Source: Dorea sp. (GTDB taxonomy: Bacteria; Bacillota; Clostridia; Lachnospirales; Lachnospiraceae). Taken from it: 34,537 nt of DNA. Below are positions 1 through 7,339 of the stretch, in pieces (within the stretch, counting starts at the first letter, position 1; each line of letters starts with the position of its first letter). The translations under genes and the position numbers were made by a program. The notes beneath the pieces are model-generated. The model worked only from the letters and a program-made list of their open reading frames with translations. It was not told the origin of the DNA and made no database searches. The stretch is taken from positions 1 through 34,537 of the forward strand of contig JALEKG010000017.1 in the NCBI GenBank assembly GCA_022769185.1, in the 5' to 3' direction.

Positions 1-32
1 ATTACCATCATTATAATTGCATCTATCGTCAT
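1..32 (-). CDS. Partial small ORF, MetS-like small subunit of the NSS transporter (C-terminus outside window)
   Basis: An ATG at 32 reads leftward and gives MTIDAIIMMV before the window ends. An AGAAGG ribosome binding site at 47-42 lies 9 nt ahead of it. The ORF begins 24 nt after the stop of the NSS transporter, in the same direction. Known family: Corynebacterium MetP, an NSS transporter, needs a tiny single-helix partner (MetS, MaAIMP small-subunit family) encoded directly downstream, whose members typically begin with a short polar start and a hydrophobic IIMM stretch. The position, start and first ten residues fit that family. The rest cannot be seen, so this is an inference from a fragment. 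It could instead be any short hydrophobic peptide. Confidence 0.55.
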   Translation of the reverse strand, partial: MTIDAIIMMV

Positions 33-56
33 AACACATTACCTTCTTTCTAAATA

Positions 57-1541
57 TTATTTACAGTCTTTTGTCAGAGGTCCTTTTACTGTCTTCTTAT
101 TAAAGAACTTGGAAAGTACGATACCAACAATTATTACAACACCAAACTGTAACAGCACTGTTCCTGTGTTATCCTGGATCACAAATGGATTCATCCATGT
201 ATCCGGGAACCATTCTTTTGTCTGCAGGAGCCAGTATCCAACCATGATTGCTACAATAATCGGCATAATATACATACATGTATTGAAGTATGCTTTCGGG
301 AAATGAACTTCTGCACCTTTTGCATTGACCTCTTCTGTACGTAATTTTTCAACACCGTATTTCCATGCAAGGATTGCAATTAATGCACCACTTACTAACA
401 ATCCAAGACCCCATACCCAGTCCTGATTGTCAATGTTATTCAATGACCAGCAAGAGAAGCATCCTACCAGGAATCCTGCTCCACAGACTCCAACAACAGC
501 TTTTTTACGAGATACACCAAGGTCAACTACACATTTCACTCCAACTTCAATCATGGAGAACAGTGATGTAATCGCTGCTACTGCAAGTACTCCAAAGAAA
601 ATGAATGAGATAAATCTTCCACCCGGAATCGTTGTAAACAACTGATAAATGTAAATAAATGTAAGTCCAAAGTTTCCCTGAGAGAGTGCTTCATTCGCAG
701 CCTCCGGTGTGGCTGAAAGTGCACAGATTGCAGGAATTACCACAAGTGCTGACAGGATTGCACCAAGGTTATCACCAAGTCCCATGATCAGGCAGCTTGT
801 AGGAACATCTTCATCTTCTCCTACATAGTTCGCATATGTAATAATGAATCCCCAGCCTGCTCCTGTACTCCATGCAGCCTGAATAAATGCCTGAATCCAT
901 GTGTTTGGACTGAAAATATACTCTTTCTTAATTGTAAAGAGGTACTGAAGCCCCTGGCTTGATCCGTTTAATGTCATTGCATAAATTGCCAGACCTACGA
1001 GAATTAAAAACAATGCCGGAATAGCAACTTTACAGAATCTTTCAATACCACCTGAAATACCCTGATATACTACAAAACATGCCACCGCAAATCCTATTGC
1101 ATGGAATATAATAACCTGCAAAGGCGAATCTGTAAATGCTGTCCACAATGCCGTTGTCGTTTCCGTTGTCAGATTCGGTTTAAATGATGTAACAGAATTC
1201 ACTGCATATTTTAAACAGTAACCCTGAAGCACACAATAGTAACTCATCAGGAAGAAACAAACTGCAGCTACAAAGAAGCCCATCCATGTATATTTCTTAC
1301 CACCCAAATCACGGAAAGAACCGATACAGCCAAGTCTGGCTTTTTTACCAATCGCCATCTCTGTTGAAAGAAGCGGTACTGCAAAAATCAACATTGCAAT
1401 TGTCCATGCTAAAATAAATGCTCCGCCACCATTTGCCGCACATACACGTGGAAAACGCCACACGTTACCTGTTCCGATACACATACCAAGCGCAGCTGCT
1501 ATATAGCCTATGGTACTAAATTTTTCTTGTTTCTGTTCCAT
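57..1541 (-). CDS. Sodium-dependent amino acid transporter, NSS/SNF family
   Basis: A membrane symporter that imports amino acids or related amines using the sodium gradient. Substrate cannot be assigned. About 12 hydrophobic segments span the roughly 494-residue protein. TM1 carries the NSS signature GNVWRFP (residues 25-31 from the chosen start), followed by a glycine-rich stretch before TM2. I chose the ATG at 1541 rather than the in-frame ATG at 1556 because a perfect GGAGG (1554-1550) sits 8 nt ahead of 1541 and overlaps the codons of the longer version. Upstream are a long structured leader, a promoter and tandem repeats. Downstream, 24 nt after the stop, begins a tiny ORF that looks like the MetS partner of two-component NSS importers, which suggests methionine or alanine as one candidate substrate class. 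That substrate idea is inference only. Confidence 0.95.
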   Translation of the reverse strand: MEQKQEKFSTIGYIAAALGMCIGTGNVWRFPRVCAANGGGAFILAWTIAMLIFAVPLLSTEMAIGKKARLGCIGSFRDLGGKKYTWMGFFVAAVCFFLMSYYCVLQGYCLKYAVNSVTSFKPNLTTETTTALWTAFTDSPLQVIIFHAIGFAVACFVVYQGISGGIERFCKVAIPALFLILVGLAIYAMTLNGSSQGLQYLFTIKKEYIFSPNTWIQAFIQAAWSTGAGWGFIITYANYVGEDEDVPTSCLIMGLGDNLGAILSALVVIPAICALSATPEAANEALSQGNFGLTFIYIYQLFTTIPGGRFISFIFFGVLAVAAITSLFSMIEVGVKCVVDLGVSRKKAVVGVCGAGFLVGCFSCWSLNNIDNQDWVWGLGLLVSGALIAILAWKYGVEKLRTEEVNAKGAEVHFPKAYFNTCMYIMPIIVAIMVGYWLLQTKEWFPDTWMNPFVIQDNTGTVLLQFGVVIIVGIVLSKFFNKKTVKGPLTKDCK

Positions 1542-1556
1542 AAAATCAACCTCCAT

Positions 1557-1714
1557 TCAATACAACACTCTTTTTTGAAGTTTCAAATTCACTGTTTATA
1601 TTGTCTGTTATAATTACTCTTGAAACTTCTGAGAGTATTCGAATTTCTTTGTGGTATGCAAAGAAATTGCCAGATACTTCTGTTTATCCTTTCCCCATAT
1701 CTGTTATTTTAGTT
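1557..1714 (-). promoter_or_regulatory. Long structured 5' leader of the NSS transporter, unidentified riboregulator candidate
   Basis: About 160 nt lie between the predicted transcription start (near 1714) and the ribosome binding site. Four perfect stems can be drawn. P1 pairs 1671-1676 with 1698-1703 (6 bp). Stem A pairs 1642-1651 with 1659-1668 (10 bp, 7-nt loop). Stem C pairs 1577-1586 with 1620-1629 (10 bp). Stem B pairs 1615-1620 with 1632-1637 (6 bp). Stem B shares nucleotide 1620 with stem C and its loop holds the rest of that stem C arm, so B and C exclude each other. I recognise no glycine, SAM, lysine or T-box consensus. No U-run follows stem C, so a simple attenuator is not evident. 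No ORF of note is seen in the leader. Confidence 0.5.
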
Positions 1715-1720
1715 GTGATT

Positions 1721-1749
1721 ATTTTAACATCCTTCCATTATAAAGTCAA
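1721..1749 (-). promoter_or_regulatory. Promoter of the NSS transporter
   Basis: Read on the minus strand, a -35 box TTGACT (1749-1744) and a -10 box TAAAAT (1726-1721) are separated by exactly 17 nt. This fits a housekeeping sigma-A promoter. The predicted start near 1714 gives a leader of about 170 nt to the ATG at 1541. Confidence 0.6.
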
Positions 1750-1755
1750 TAAAAA

Positions 1756-1799
1756 CATTACATTTTCTTATGTTTTCCATTACATTTTCTTATGTTTTT
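1756..1799. repeat. Two tandem 22-nt repeats upstream of the transporter promoter
   Basis: Copy 1 spans 1756-1777 and copy 2 spans 1778-1799. They are identical at 21 of 22 positions. Each contains a dyad, ACAT and ATGT separated by 6 nt. The first copy starts 7 nt upstream of the -35 box, and the 22-nt period places both copies on the same face of the helix. This is the geometry expected for paired activator binding sites. The cognate regulator is not in the window. Confidence 0.65.
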
Positions 1800-1829
1800 A
1801 ATATATTTTCTCAAATTCGTTTACTTATG

Positions 1830-1876
1830 AAAAAAAACACGTGACATCTGATGTTTTCATCATCAAATGCCACGTG
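1830..1876 (-). terminator. Intrinsic terminator of pnp
   Basis: A 16-bp stem (1876-1861 with 1853-1838) with two G-U wobbles and a 7-nt loop is followed on the minus strand by eight T residues (1837-1830). It begins 15 nt after the pnp stop codon. Confidence 0.9.
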
Positions 1877-1890
1877 CTAATTTTACACTT

Positions 1891-3978
1891 TTATTCAGCT
1901 ACATCTTTCATACTGAAGGACATTCTTCCCATCTTGTCTTTTCCAAGGCAGACCACTTTTACTACATCGCCGAGTGTCAGCACATCCTCTACGCGGTTGA
2001 TTCTTTCTTTGGAAATCTTGGAAATGTGTACCATTCCTTCTTTCCCAGGAGCAAATTCAAGAAATGCTCCAAATTCTTTGATGCTGACTACTTTTCCTTC
2101 CAGAACCTGCCCTGCTTCGAAGTCTGTTACAATGATATGGATCAGCTTGCGTGCTTCATCCATGCTCTTTGCATCTGTTCCGCAGATAGATACGGAACCG
2201 TCATCTGTAATATCAATCTTCACGCCCGTCTGATCAATGATTGCATTGATTGTTTTTCCACGCTGTCCGACAACATCGCCGATCTTCTGCGGATCGATCT
2301 GCATCTGAATGATCTTTGGTGCATATGGTCCAACTTCTGGCCTTGGTTCTGCGATTGCTTTTGACATTACTTCATCCATGATGTAAAGTCTTGCCTTTCT
2401 TGTCTTGGCAATTGCTTCTTCGATGATTGGTCTTGTCAATCCATGGATCTTAATATCCATCTGGATTGCAGTAATACCTTTGTGTGTACCTGCCACTTTA
2501 AAGTCCATATCTCCGAAGAAGTCTTCCAGTCCCTGAATATCCGTTAAAACAATGTAATCATCGTCTGTCTCCCCAGTCACCAGACCACAGGAGATACCTG
2601 CTACTGCAGATTTGATTGGTACACCCGCAGCCATCAGCGACATAGAGGATGCACACACACTGGCCTGTGAAGTGGATCCATTGGATTCAAATGTCTCTGA
2701 TACAGTACGGATTGCATATGGGAACTCTGACTCACTTGGAAGTACTGGAATCAGCGCACGTTCAGCCAACGCCCCATGTCCGATCTCACGACGTCCAGGT
2801 CCTCTGGATGGTCTTGTCTCACCAACGGAGTAAGATGGAAAATTATAGTGATGCATGTATCTCTTTGTTGTCTCAGCTTCATCCAGTCCATCCAGTCTCT
2901 GTGCTTCTGCAAGTGGAGCTAATGTCGTAATATTACAGATCTGTGTCTGTCCACGAGTAAACATTGCAGAACCGTGAACTCTCGGAATCAGGTCAATCTC
3001 TGCTGCAAGCGGTCTGATCTGATCGATTTCTCTTCCATCCGGACGTTTGTGATCTTTTAAGATCATCTTGCGAACAGTCTTCTTCTGATACTGATAAATC
3101 GCATCCGGAAGCACTGCCAGCCACTCTTCATTTTCTGCAAATGCTTCTTTCAGTTTTTCCGTAATCACACGAATATTTTCTTCTCTTGTCTGCTTATCAT
3201 CTGTAAATACTGCTTCTTCCATCTCAGCAGGTGTTACGATTTCTTTGATTGCTTCGAATAACTCCTCCGGCACTGCACAACTTTCATATGCATGTTTCGG
3301 TTTTCCACACTCTGCAACGATCGTATCAATAAATCTGATTACTTCCTGGTTTACTTCATGTGCCGCAAAAATCGCATCAATCATGGTCTGCTCCGGAACT
3401 TCATTTGCTCCAGCCTCTATCATGATTACTTTCTCTCTTGTGGATGCAACTGTCAGTGCAAGATCGGATACTTCCTTCTGTGCAGCTGTAGGATTAAATA
3501 CAAATTCCCCATTTACCAGTCCGACTTGTGTTGTAGAAATCGGTCCGTCAAAAGGAATATCTGAAATCGTAGTAGCAATAGCTGCTCCAAGCATAGCAGT
3601 CAGCTCTGGAGAGCAGTCCTGATCTACAGACAGCACCAGATTCTCCAGTGTCACATCATTCCGGTAATCCTTTGGAAATAAAGGTCTCATCGGACGGTCG
3701 ATCACACGGCAGGTCAGAATTGCATTTTCCGTTGCTTTTCCTTCTCTTTTATTGAATCCTCCCGGAATCTTTCCAACTGCATACAATCTCTCATTATACT
3801 CTACACTCAGCGGGAAGAAGTCTACACCTTCCCTTGGCTCCTCTGAAGCAGTTGCAGTACACAATACGGTTGTGTCACCATAGTGCATCAGTACCGCTCC
3901 ATTTGCCTGCTTCGCAACTCTGTCAACATCAACTCTCAGAGTTCTTCCGGCTAATTCCATTTCAAACTTCTTATACAT
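1891..3978 (-). CDS. pnp: Polyribonucleotide nucleotidyltransferase (PNPase)
   Basis: A phosphorolytic 3'-to-5' exoribonuclease of mRNA decay, a trimer in the cytoplasm. The 695-residue length is normal. The order is two RNase PH cores joined by a helical linker, then a KH domain with its GxxG loop (GQRG near residue 571), then an S1 domain over roughly the last 75 residues. The second core contains DIQGLEDFFGDMD near residues 479-491, which carries the conserved catalytic aspartates. The ATG at 3978 has an AGGAG site just upstream. The gene follows rpsO, as in many bacteria, but an intrinsic terminator and a separate promoter stand between them, so the two are probably not a simple operon. 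A long leader hairpin suggests post-transcriptional control. Confidence 0.99.
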   Translation of the reverse strand: MYKKFEMELAGRTLRVDVDRVAKQANGAVLMHYGDTTVLCTATASEEPREGVDFFPLSVEYNERLYAVGKIPGGFNKREGKATENAILTCRVIDRPMRPLFPKDYRNDVTLENLVLSVDQDCSPELTAMLGAAIATTISDIPFDGPISTTQVGLVNGEFVFNPTAAQKEVSDLALTVASTREKVIMIEAGANEVPEQTMIDAIFAAHEVNQEVIRFIDTIVAECGKPKHAYESCAVPEELFEAIKEIVTPAEMEEAVFTDDKQTREENIRVITEKLKEAFAENEEWLAVLPDAIYQYQKKTVRKMILKDHKRPDGREIDQIRPLAAEIDLIPRVHGSAMFTRGQTQICNITTLAPLAEAQRLDGLDEAETTKRYMHHYNFPSYSVGETRPSRGPGRREIGHGALAERALIPVLPSESEFPYAIRTVSETFESNGSTSQASVCASSMSLMAAGVPIKSAVAGISCGLVTGETDDDYIVLTDIQGLEDFFGDMDFKVAGTHKGITAIQMDIKIHGLTRPIIEEAIAKTRKARLYIMDEVMSKAIAEPRPEVGPYAPKIIQMQIDPQKIGDVVGQRGKTINAIIDQTGVKIDITDDGSVSICGTDAKSMDEARKLIHIIVTDFEAGQVLEGKVVSIKEFGAFLEFAPGKEGMVHISKISKERINRVEDVLTLGDVVKVVCLGKDKMGRMSFSMKDVAE

Positions 3979-4021
3979 AATTTTCTCCTTTTTCTATAAC
4001 TTCCTGCGGAATGAAATTTTC

Positions 4022-4076
4022 CCGAAACTACTGAAAAATATACTTTCCATTCAAATATACTTTTCAGTGGTCTCGG
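4022..4076 (-). promoter_or_regulatory. Long stem-loop in the pnp leader, candidate RNase III site
   Basis: The leader RNA folds into a nearly continuous stem. Seven pairs (4076-4070 with 4028-4022) are followed by one A-C mismatch and 14 pairs (4068-4055 with 4043-4030), with an 11-nt loop and a few G-U wobbles. No U-run follows, so it is not a terminator. It begins about 23 nt after the predicted transcription start. In Escherichia coli, RNase III cuts a similar leader stem and PNPase then destabilises its own mRNA. The same logic is inferred here, not shown. Confidence 0.7.
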
Positions 4077-4105
4077 ACAAACGCAATCAATCCACAGTCC
4101 AAATT

Positions 4106-4114
4106 ATTATATCA
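4106..4114 (-). promoter_or_regulatory. Extended -10 promoter of pnp
   Basis: On the minus strand TGATATAAT (4114-4106) is an extended -10 element with a perfect TATAAT. No good -35 box is found at 16 to 18 nt, as is common for extended -10 promoters. The predicted start near 4099 places the long hairpin close to the 5' end of the pnp RNA. Confidence 0.45.
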
Positions 4115-4193
4115 TATATCTGATAATTACGCTACACAATTCTATCTCCAAAATCAGATTTTTTGAGTTTTCCAAATCAGCACGCTTAAAATC

Positions 4194-4219
4194 AAAAAAG
4201 GACGTTCTTTCGAACGTCC
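4194..4219 (-). terminator. Intrinsic terminator of rpsO
   Basis: A perfect 8-bp stem (4219-4212 with 4207-4200) with a 4-nt loop is followed by six T residues on the minus strand (4199-4194). It starts 15 nt after the rpsO stop and separates rpsO from pnp. Confidence 0.9.
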
Positions 4220-4234
4220 CCTCCATGCTTATGA

Positions 4235-4501
4235 TTATTTTCTTAAACCAAGCTTTTCGATCAGTGCACGATATCTCTCGATGTCTGTCTTCTTAAGATA
4301 TGCAAGAAGTCCTCTTCTCTGACCAACCATCTTCAGAAGTCCTCTTCTTGAATGATGATCCTTCGGGTTATTCTTGAAGTGCTCTGTCAGGTCATTGATT
4401 CTTGCTGTAAGAATTGCAATCTGTACTTCCGGTGAACCTGTATCTCCAGCTGTTCTTCCGTACTGAGCTACAATCTGTTCTTTCTGTTCTTTTGAAATCA
4501 T
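4235..4501 (-). CDS. rpsO: 30S ribosomal protein S15
   Basis: A primary 16S rRNA-binding protein of the small subunit platform. The 88-residue length matches the family. The sequence has the characteristic [10 protein letters not shown] (residues 20-29), the HSRRGLL segment and the terminal helix ending in GLRK. The ATG at 4501 follows a strong GGAGG site. The gene has its own promoter (4593-4621) and terminator (4194-4219), so it appears to be a single-gene transcription unit. S15 commonly represses its own translation by binding its leader, and the roughly 85-nt leader here has room for such an element. Confidence 0.99.
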   Translation of the reverse strand: MISKEQKEQIVAQYGRTAGDTGSPEVQIAILTARINDLTEHFKNNPKDHHSRRGLLKMVGQRRGLLAYLKKTDIERYRALIEKLGLRK

Positions 4502-4592
4502 TGTTATATCCTCCTAAAAACTTATATTAACGCCTGATATTAAGTAACGGTTGGAGTATCCTATTACCGAACATCGGCTTTACCACTTGCAA
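4502..4592 (-). promoter_or_regulatory. Leader of rpsO, possible S15 autoregulatory element
   Basis: The RNA from about 4586 to the ATG can form a small hairpin with CGGT/ACCG and GGA/TCC pairs, and a second stem pairing ACTTA with TAAGT around a bulge just before the ribosome binding site. Known S15 leaders differ widely between phyla, and I cannot match this one to a described class. The location and length are the main evidence. Confidence 0.3.
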
Positions 4593-4621
4593 AGTATATC
4601 ATATGATATTGATAATGTAAA
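4593..4621 (-). promoter_or_regulatory. Promoter of rpsO
   Basis: A -35 box TTTACA (4621-4616) and a -10 box TATACT (4598-4593) are separated by 17 nt on the minus strand. The -35 box starts 8 nt past the stop of the phosphate symporter gene. Confidence 0.75.
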
Positions 4622-4629
4622 GCTTAAAT

Positions 4630-6285
4630 TTACATTTCTTCTTCCTCATCTTCTGGATCATTGCCATCCGGCTGCAGAATCGCAAAAGCAATATTTGTCG
4701 CATGATCAGCCACACGTTCCAGCCCGGATACTGTATCTGAGAATATCATACCAGCTTCCGGTGAACATTTATTCTTTGTCAGTCTCTTTACGTGCGCTCT
4801 TTGCAGACGTTTTTCTTCCGCGTCAATCTCATCTTCTAACGTCAGAATCTCCTGCATGTGCTCTGGATTATCGTAAGCAAACATATCCAGGGAATATTCC
4901 AGGATCGTAACCACCTTGTCCATCATATCTTCCAGCTGCTTTCTGGCCTTTTCACTGAATCCGACCTGATCTTCAATCCGCATTTTCGCAGAATCCGCAA
5001 AATTCTCCGCATGGTCACCGATACGTTCAATGTCATTTACCACATGAAAAAGCCCTCCTATTAACTTTGTATCTGCGATTGGGAGATCCAGTTCATTGAC
5101 CTTGACCAGATAATCTGTAATTTTTCGATTCAGAAAATCCACATATTTTTCTTTTTTGTAGACTTCCTGGATCTTTGCTTCATCCAGCATACATAAAGCA
5201 TCCATTCCTGTTTTCAGATTTTGGATTGCTACCTTACCCATATGCTCAATCTCGCGGATTACGTTATGAACGGCCGTTGTAGATGATAAAATAGAACCTT
5301 CTCCTATGTAAAGCAGCTCATATTCGTCTTCTGGTGCTACATCTTTTCCCGGAACGATCTTATATGTCGCTTTCACGATCCATCCCATGAACGGGAACAT
5401 CATAGCAACTTCCAACACCTTCATTAAGGTATGTACATTAGCTACTGCACGTGCCAGACTTCCGCCAGATATATACAGGATTGCATTTGTAAATGGCTTG
5501 ATCGCAACAAGCAAAATACAGAAGAAGATCGCAGAACCAATCACATTAAACAAGAAATGGATCAACGCCGCCCGCTTTGCATCTTTTTTCCCGCTAAGAC
5601 TTGCCACTAAAGCAGACACACAGGATCCAATGTTACATCCTAAGATCATAAATGGGCAGATTGTAAATTCCAGAAGGTGCTGCGATACCATCAGCAGAAT
5701 GATACCTACCGTTGCAGAAGAACTCTGCAATACCGCTGTGATCAAAAATCCCACAAGGATTGCCGCAAACGGATTAGTCAGTGATGCAAGGAAATTCAAG
5801 ATTTCCGGCGACTCTTTTACAGCCGTCATACTATCTGACATAATACTGAGTCCCATAAACAATATACCAAATCCCAGAATCACTTCTCCAATCTTCTTCA
5901 CGTTCTGTTTCTTACAGAACATTACCATAATAACTCCTATGATCACAATCAGCGGAGCAATATCCGACAGATTAAACGCAATAAGCTGGCCGGTTATGGT
6001 CGTACCAATATTAGCACCCAAAATTACTCCCGAAGCCTGCATCAAATTCATAAGCCCCGAGTTTACAAAACTGACTACCATTACCGTAGTTGCATTGGAC
6101 GATTGAATAATTGCAGTAAATATGATTCCCACTACCATTCCTATAAACCTGTTCTTGGTAAAGAACTCCAGGATGCTTCTCATTTTAGCGCCAGCTGCCT
6201 TTTCCAGCCCTTCGCTCATCATTTTCATACCATACAGGAAAAAACCCAATCCTCCAAACAACATAAAAATCGTCGTAATACTCAT
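4630..6285 (-). CDS. Na+/phosphate symporter with C-terminal PhoU-like domain (NptA/YjbB type)
   Basis: A membrane symporter for phosphate driven by sodium. The 551-residue protein has an N-terminal membrane half with the inverted-repeat signatures QSSNAT (61-66) and QSSSAT (187-192), the two hallmark repeats of the Na/Pi cotransporter family. From roughly residue 330 a soluble helical PhoU-like domain follows, containing the repeated ERIGDHAENF and ERVADHATNI segments. The C-terminus is acidic. The ATG at 6285 follows an AAGGAGA site. Known members may export as well as import phosphate, and the PhoU domain is thought to regulate flux. The gene lies 64 nt downstream of ribF. A weak small hairpin lies in that gap, so read-through from the translation operon is possible. 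Confidence 0.93.
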   Translation of the reverse strand: MSITTIFMLFGGLGFFLYGMKMMSEGLEKAAGAKMRSILEFFTKNRFIGMVVGIIFTAIIQSSNATTVMVVSFVNSGLMNLMQASGVILGANIGTTITGQLIAFNLSDIAPLIVIIGVIMVMFCKKQNVKKIGEVILGFGILFMGLSIMSDSMTAVKESPEILNFLASLTNPFAAILVGFLITAVLQSSSATVGIILLMVSQHLLEFTICPFMILGCNIGSCVSALVASLSGKKDAKRAALIHFLFNVIGSAIFFCILLVAIKPFTNAILYISGGSLARAVANVHTLMKVLEVAMMFPFMGWIVKATYKIVPGKDVAPEDEYELLYIGEGSILSSTTAVHNVIREIEHMGKVAIQNLKTGMDALCMLDEAKIQEVYKKEKYVDFLNRKITDYLVKVNELDLPIADTKLIGGLFHVVNDIERIGDHAENFADSAKMRIEDQVGFSEKARKQLEDMMDKVVTILEYSLDMFAYDNPEHMQEILTLEDEIDAEEKRLQRAHVKRLTKNKCSPEAGMIFSDTVSGLERVADHATNIAFAILQPDGNDPEDEEEEM

Positions 6286-6349
6286 TTGTATTCTCTCCTT
6301 TTATCTGTATCCATAAAGACAATCTGCCGAAGGCAGCTCGCCTTGCATA

Positions 6350-7273
6350 CTATACTATTCCAAAATATTGTCTTCCGCAGGCAATATCCCGGTGGATACC
6401 TGCCTTCAATTCATCAAGTCCATCAAATTTCTGTTCCGGACGACGGAACTCTAATAACTCAACAGTTACCTTTTTCCCGTATGCTTCTCCTGCATACCCG
6501 AATAAATAACTTTCTATCGAAAGACGTTTTTTATCCGATACTGTAGGCTTGATTCCTACATTTGAAATTCCAGGATACTTCTTTCCATCCACCCGCACAT
6601 TACAGAAATAAACCCCGTATGGTGGTACAATCTTTTCACTGGGCCACAGTACATTCATTGTCGGAAATCCAAGCGTCCTTCCAAGCTGATATCCATGTTC
6701 TACAATTCCTTCCACCGCATATGGATATCCCAATAAAATGGATGCCAGACCTGCATTTCCCTCTTTTAATACATCTTTAATGTAAGTGCTGCTGATAATA
6801 CGGCCTTCATATCGTTCCTTTTCAATAACAAACAAGTCATAGCCATATTCCCGGGCATAAGTTTCAAGCATCTGCACGTCTCCGCATTTATCATGCCCGA
6901 ACCGAAAATCTGTACCTACAACAACATATGTGGCATGAAAAACATCATGTATCACATCTTTGATAAAATCTTCTGCACTTTTCCTGCTAAACTCCTCTGT
7001 AAACGGACATTCTACCAGATAATCCACCTGCCTCTCCAGGTGTCTATACCTTTCCTCACTCGCCATCAACATCTGTGGCTTGATCCCCTTACTTTTCCAT
7101 AATGGTCTCATATCAAACGAACATACGATGCTGTTAATCCCCTTATTTTTGCCCAATTCCCGGACCTTTTCGACCAGCTTCTGATGTCCTTTGTGAAGGC
7201 CGTCAAACTTTCCAAAGGTCACCGCTGATTTTTGGCTGTCTGTATAATCCGACAGTTCTTTGATATATTGCAT
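6350..7273 (-). CDS. ribF: Bifunctional riboflavin kinase / FMN adenylyltransferase (FAD synthetase)
   Basis: Converts riboflavin to FMN and then FAD. The N-terminal nucleotidyltransferase domain shows GKFDGLHKGH (21-30), with the HxGH-like ATP-binding motif. The C-terminal riboflavin kinase domain begins near residue 180 and holds GRTLGFPTMNV (about 197-207), the flavin and ATP-binding loop. The 307-residue length is normal. The ATG at 7273 follows an AGAGGG site. It is the last gene of the long rimP-to-ribF cluster, 37 nt after truB, a very common Firmicutes arrangement. Confidence 0.98.
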   Translation of the reverse strand: MQYIKELSDYTDSQKSAVTFGKFDGLHKGHQKLVEKVRELGKNKGINSIVCSFDMRPLWKSKGIKPQMLMASEERYRHLERQVDYLVECPFTEEFSRKSAEDFIKDVIHDVFHATYVVVGTDFRFGHDKCGDVQMLETYAREYGYDLFVIEKERYEGRIISSTYIKDVLKEGNAGLASILLGYPYAVEGIVEHGYQLGRTLGFPTMNVLWPSEKIVPPYGVYFCNVRVDGKKYPGISNVGIKPTVSDKKRLSIESYLFGYAGEAYGKKVTVELLEFRRPEQKFDGLDELKAGIHRDIACGRQYFGIV

Positions 7274-7295
7274 ATTTGTCCCTCTTAACTATAAT

Positions 7296-7339
7296 ACATT
7301 GTAAAGATATTTACTCATTAAAAAACATTTTTACAATGT
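7296..7339. repeat. 10-bp inverted repeat spanning the truB stop and the ribF leader
   Basis: ACATTGTAAA at 7296-7305 and TTTACAATGT at 7330-7339 are perfect inverted copies separated by 24 nt. One arm lies in the last codons of truB and the other in the 37-nt gap before ribF. It could form an intercistronic hairpin in the mRNA. No U-run follows, so it is not a terminator. Confidence 0.5.

Noticed and set aside
5387-6106. Long plus-strand ORF of 239 codons opposite the phosphate symporter
   Set aside because: It is antisense to a clearly real gene with recognisable motifs, and its own translation shows no family features. The same holds for the other plus-strand ORFs inside pnp, infB, nusA, the topoisomerase genes, ilvC and the glycolytic genes.
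6315-6345. Small hairpin CTGCC/GGCAG between ribF and the phosphate symporter
   Set aside because: Only 5 bp with a 3-nt loop and no clear U-run, so I do not call it a terminator.
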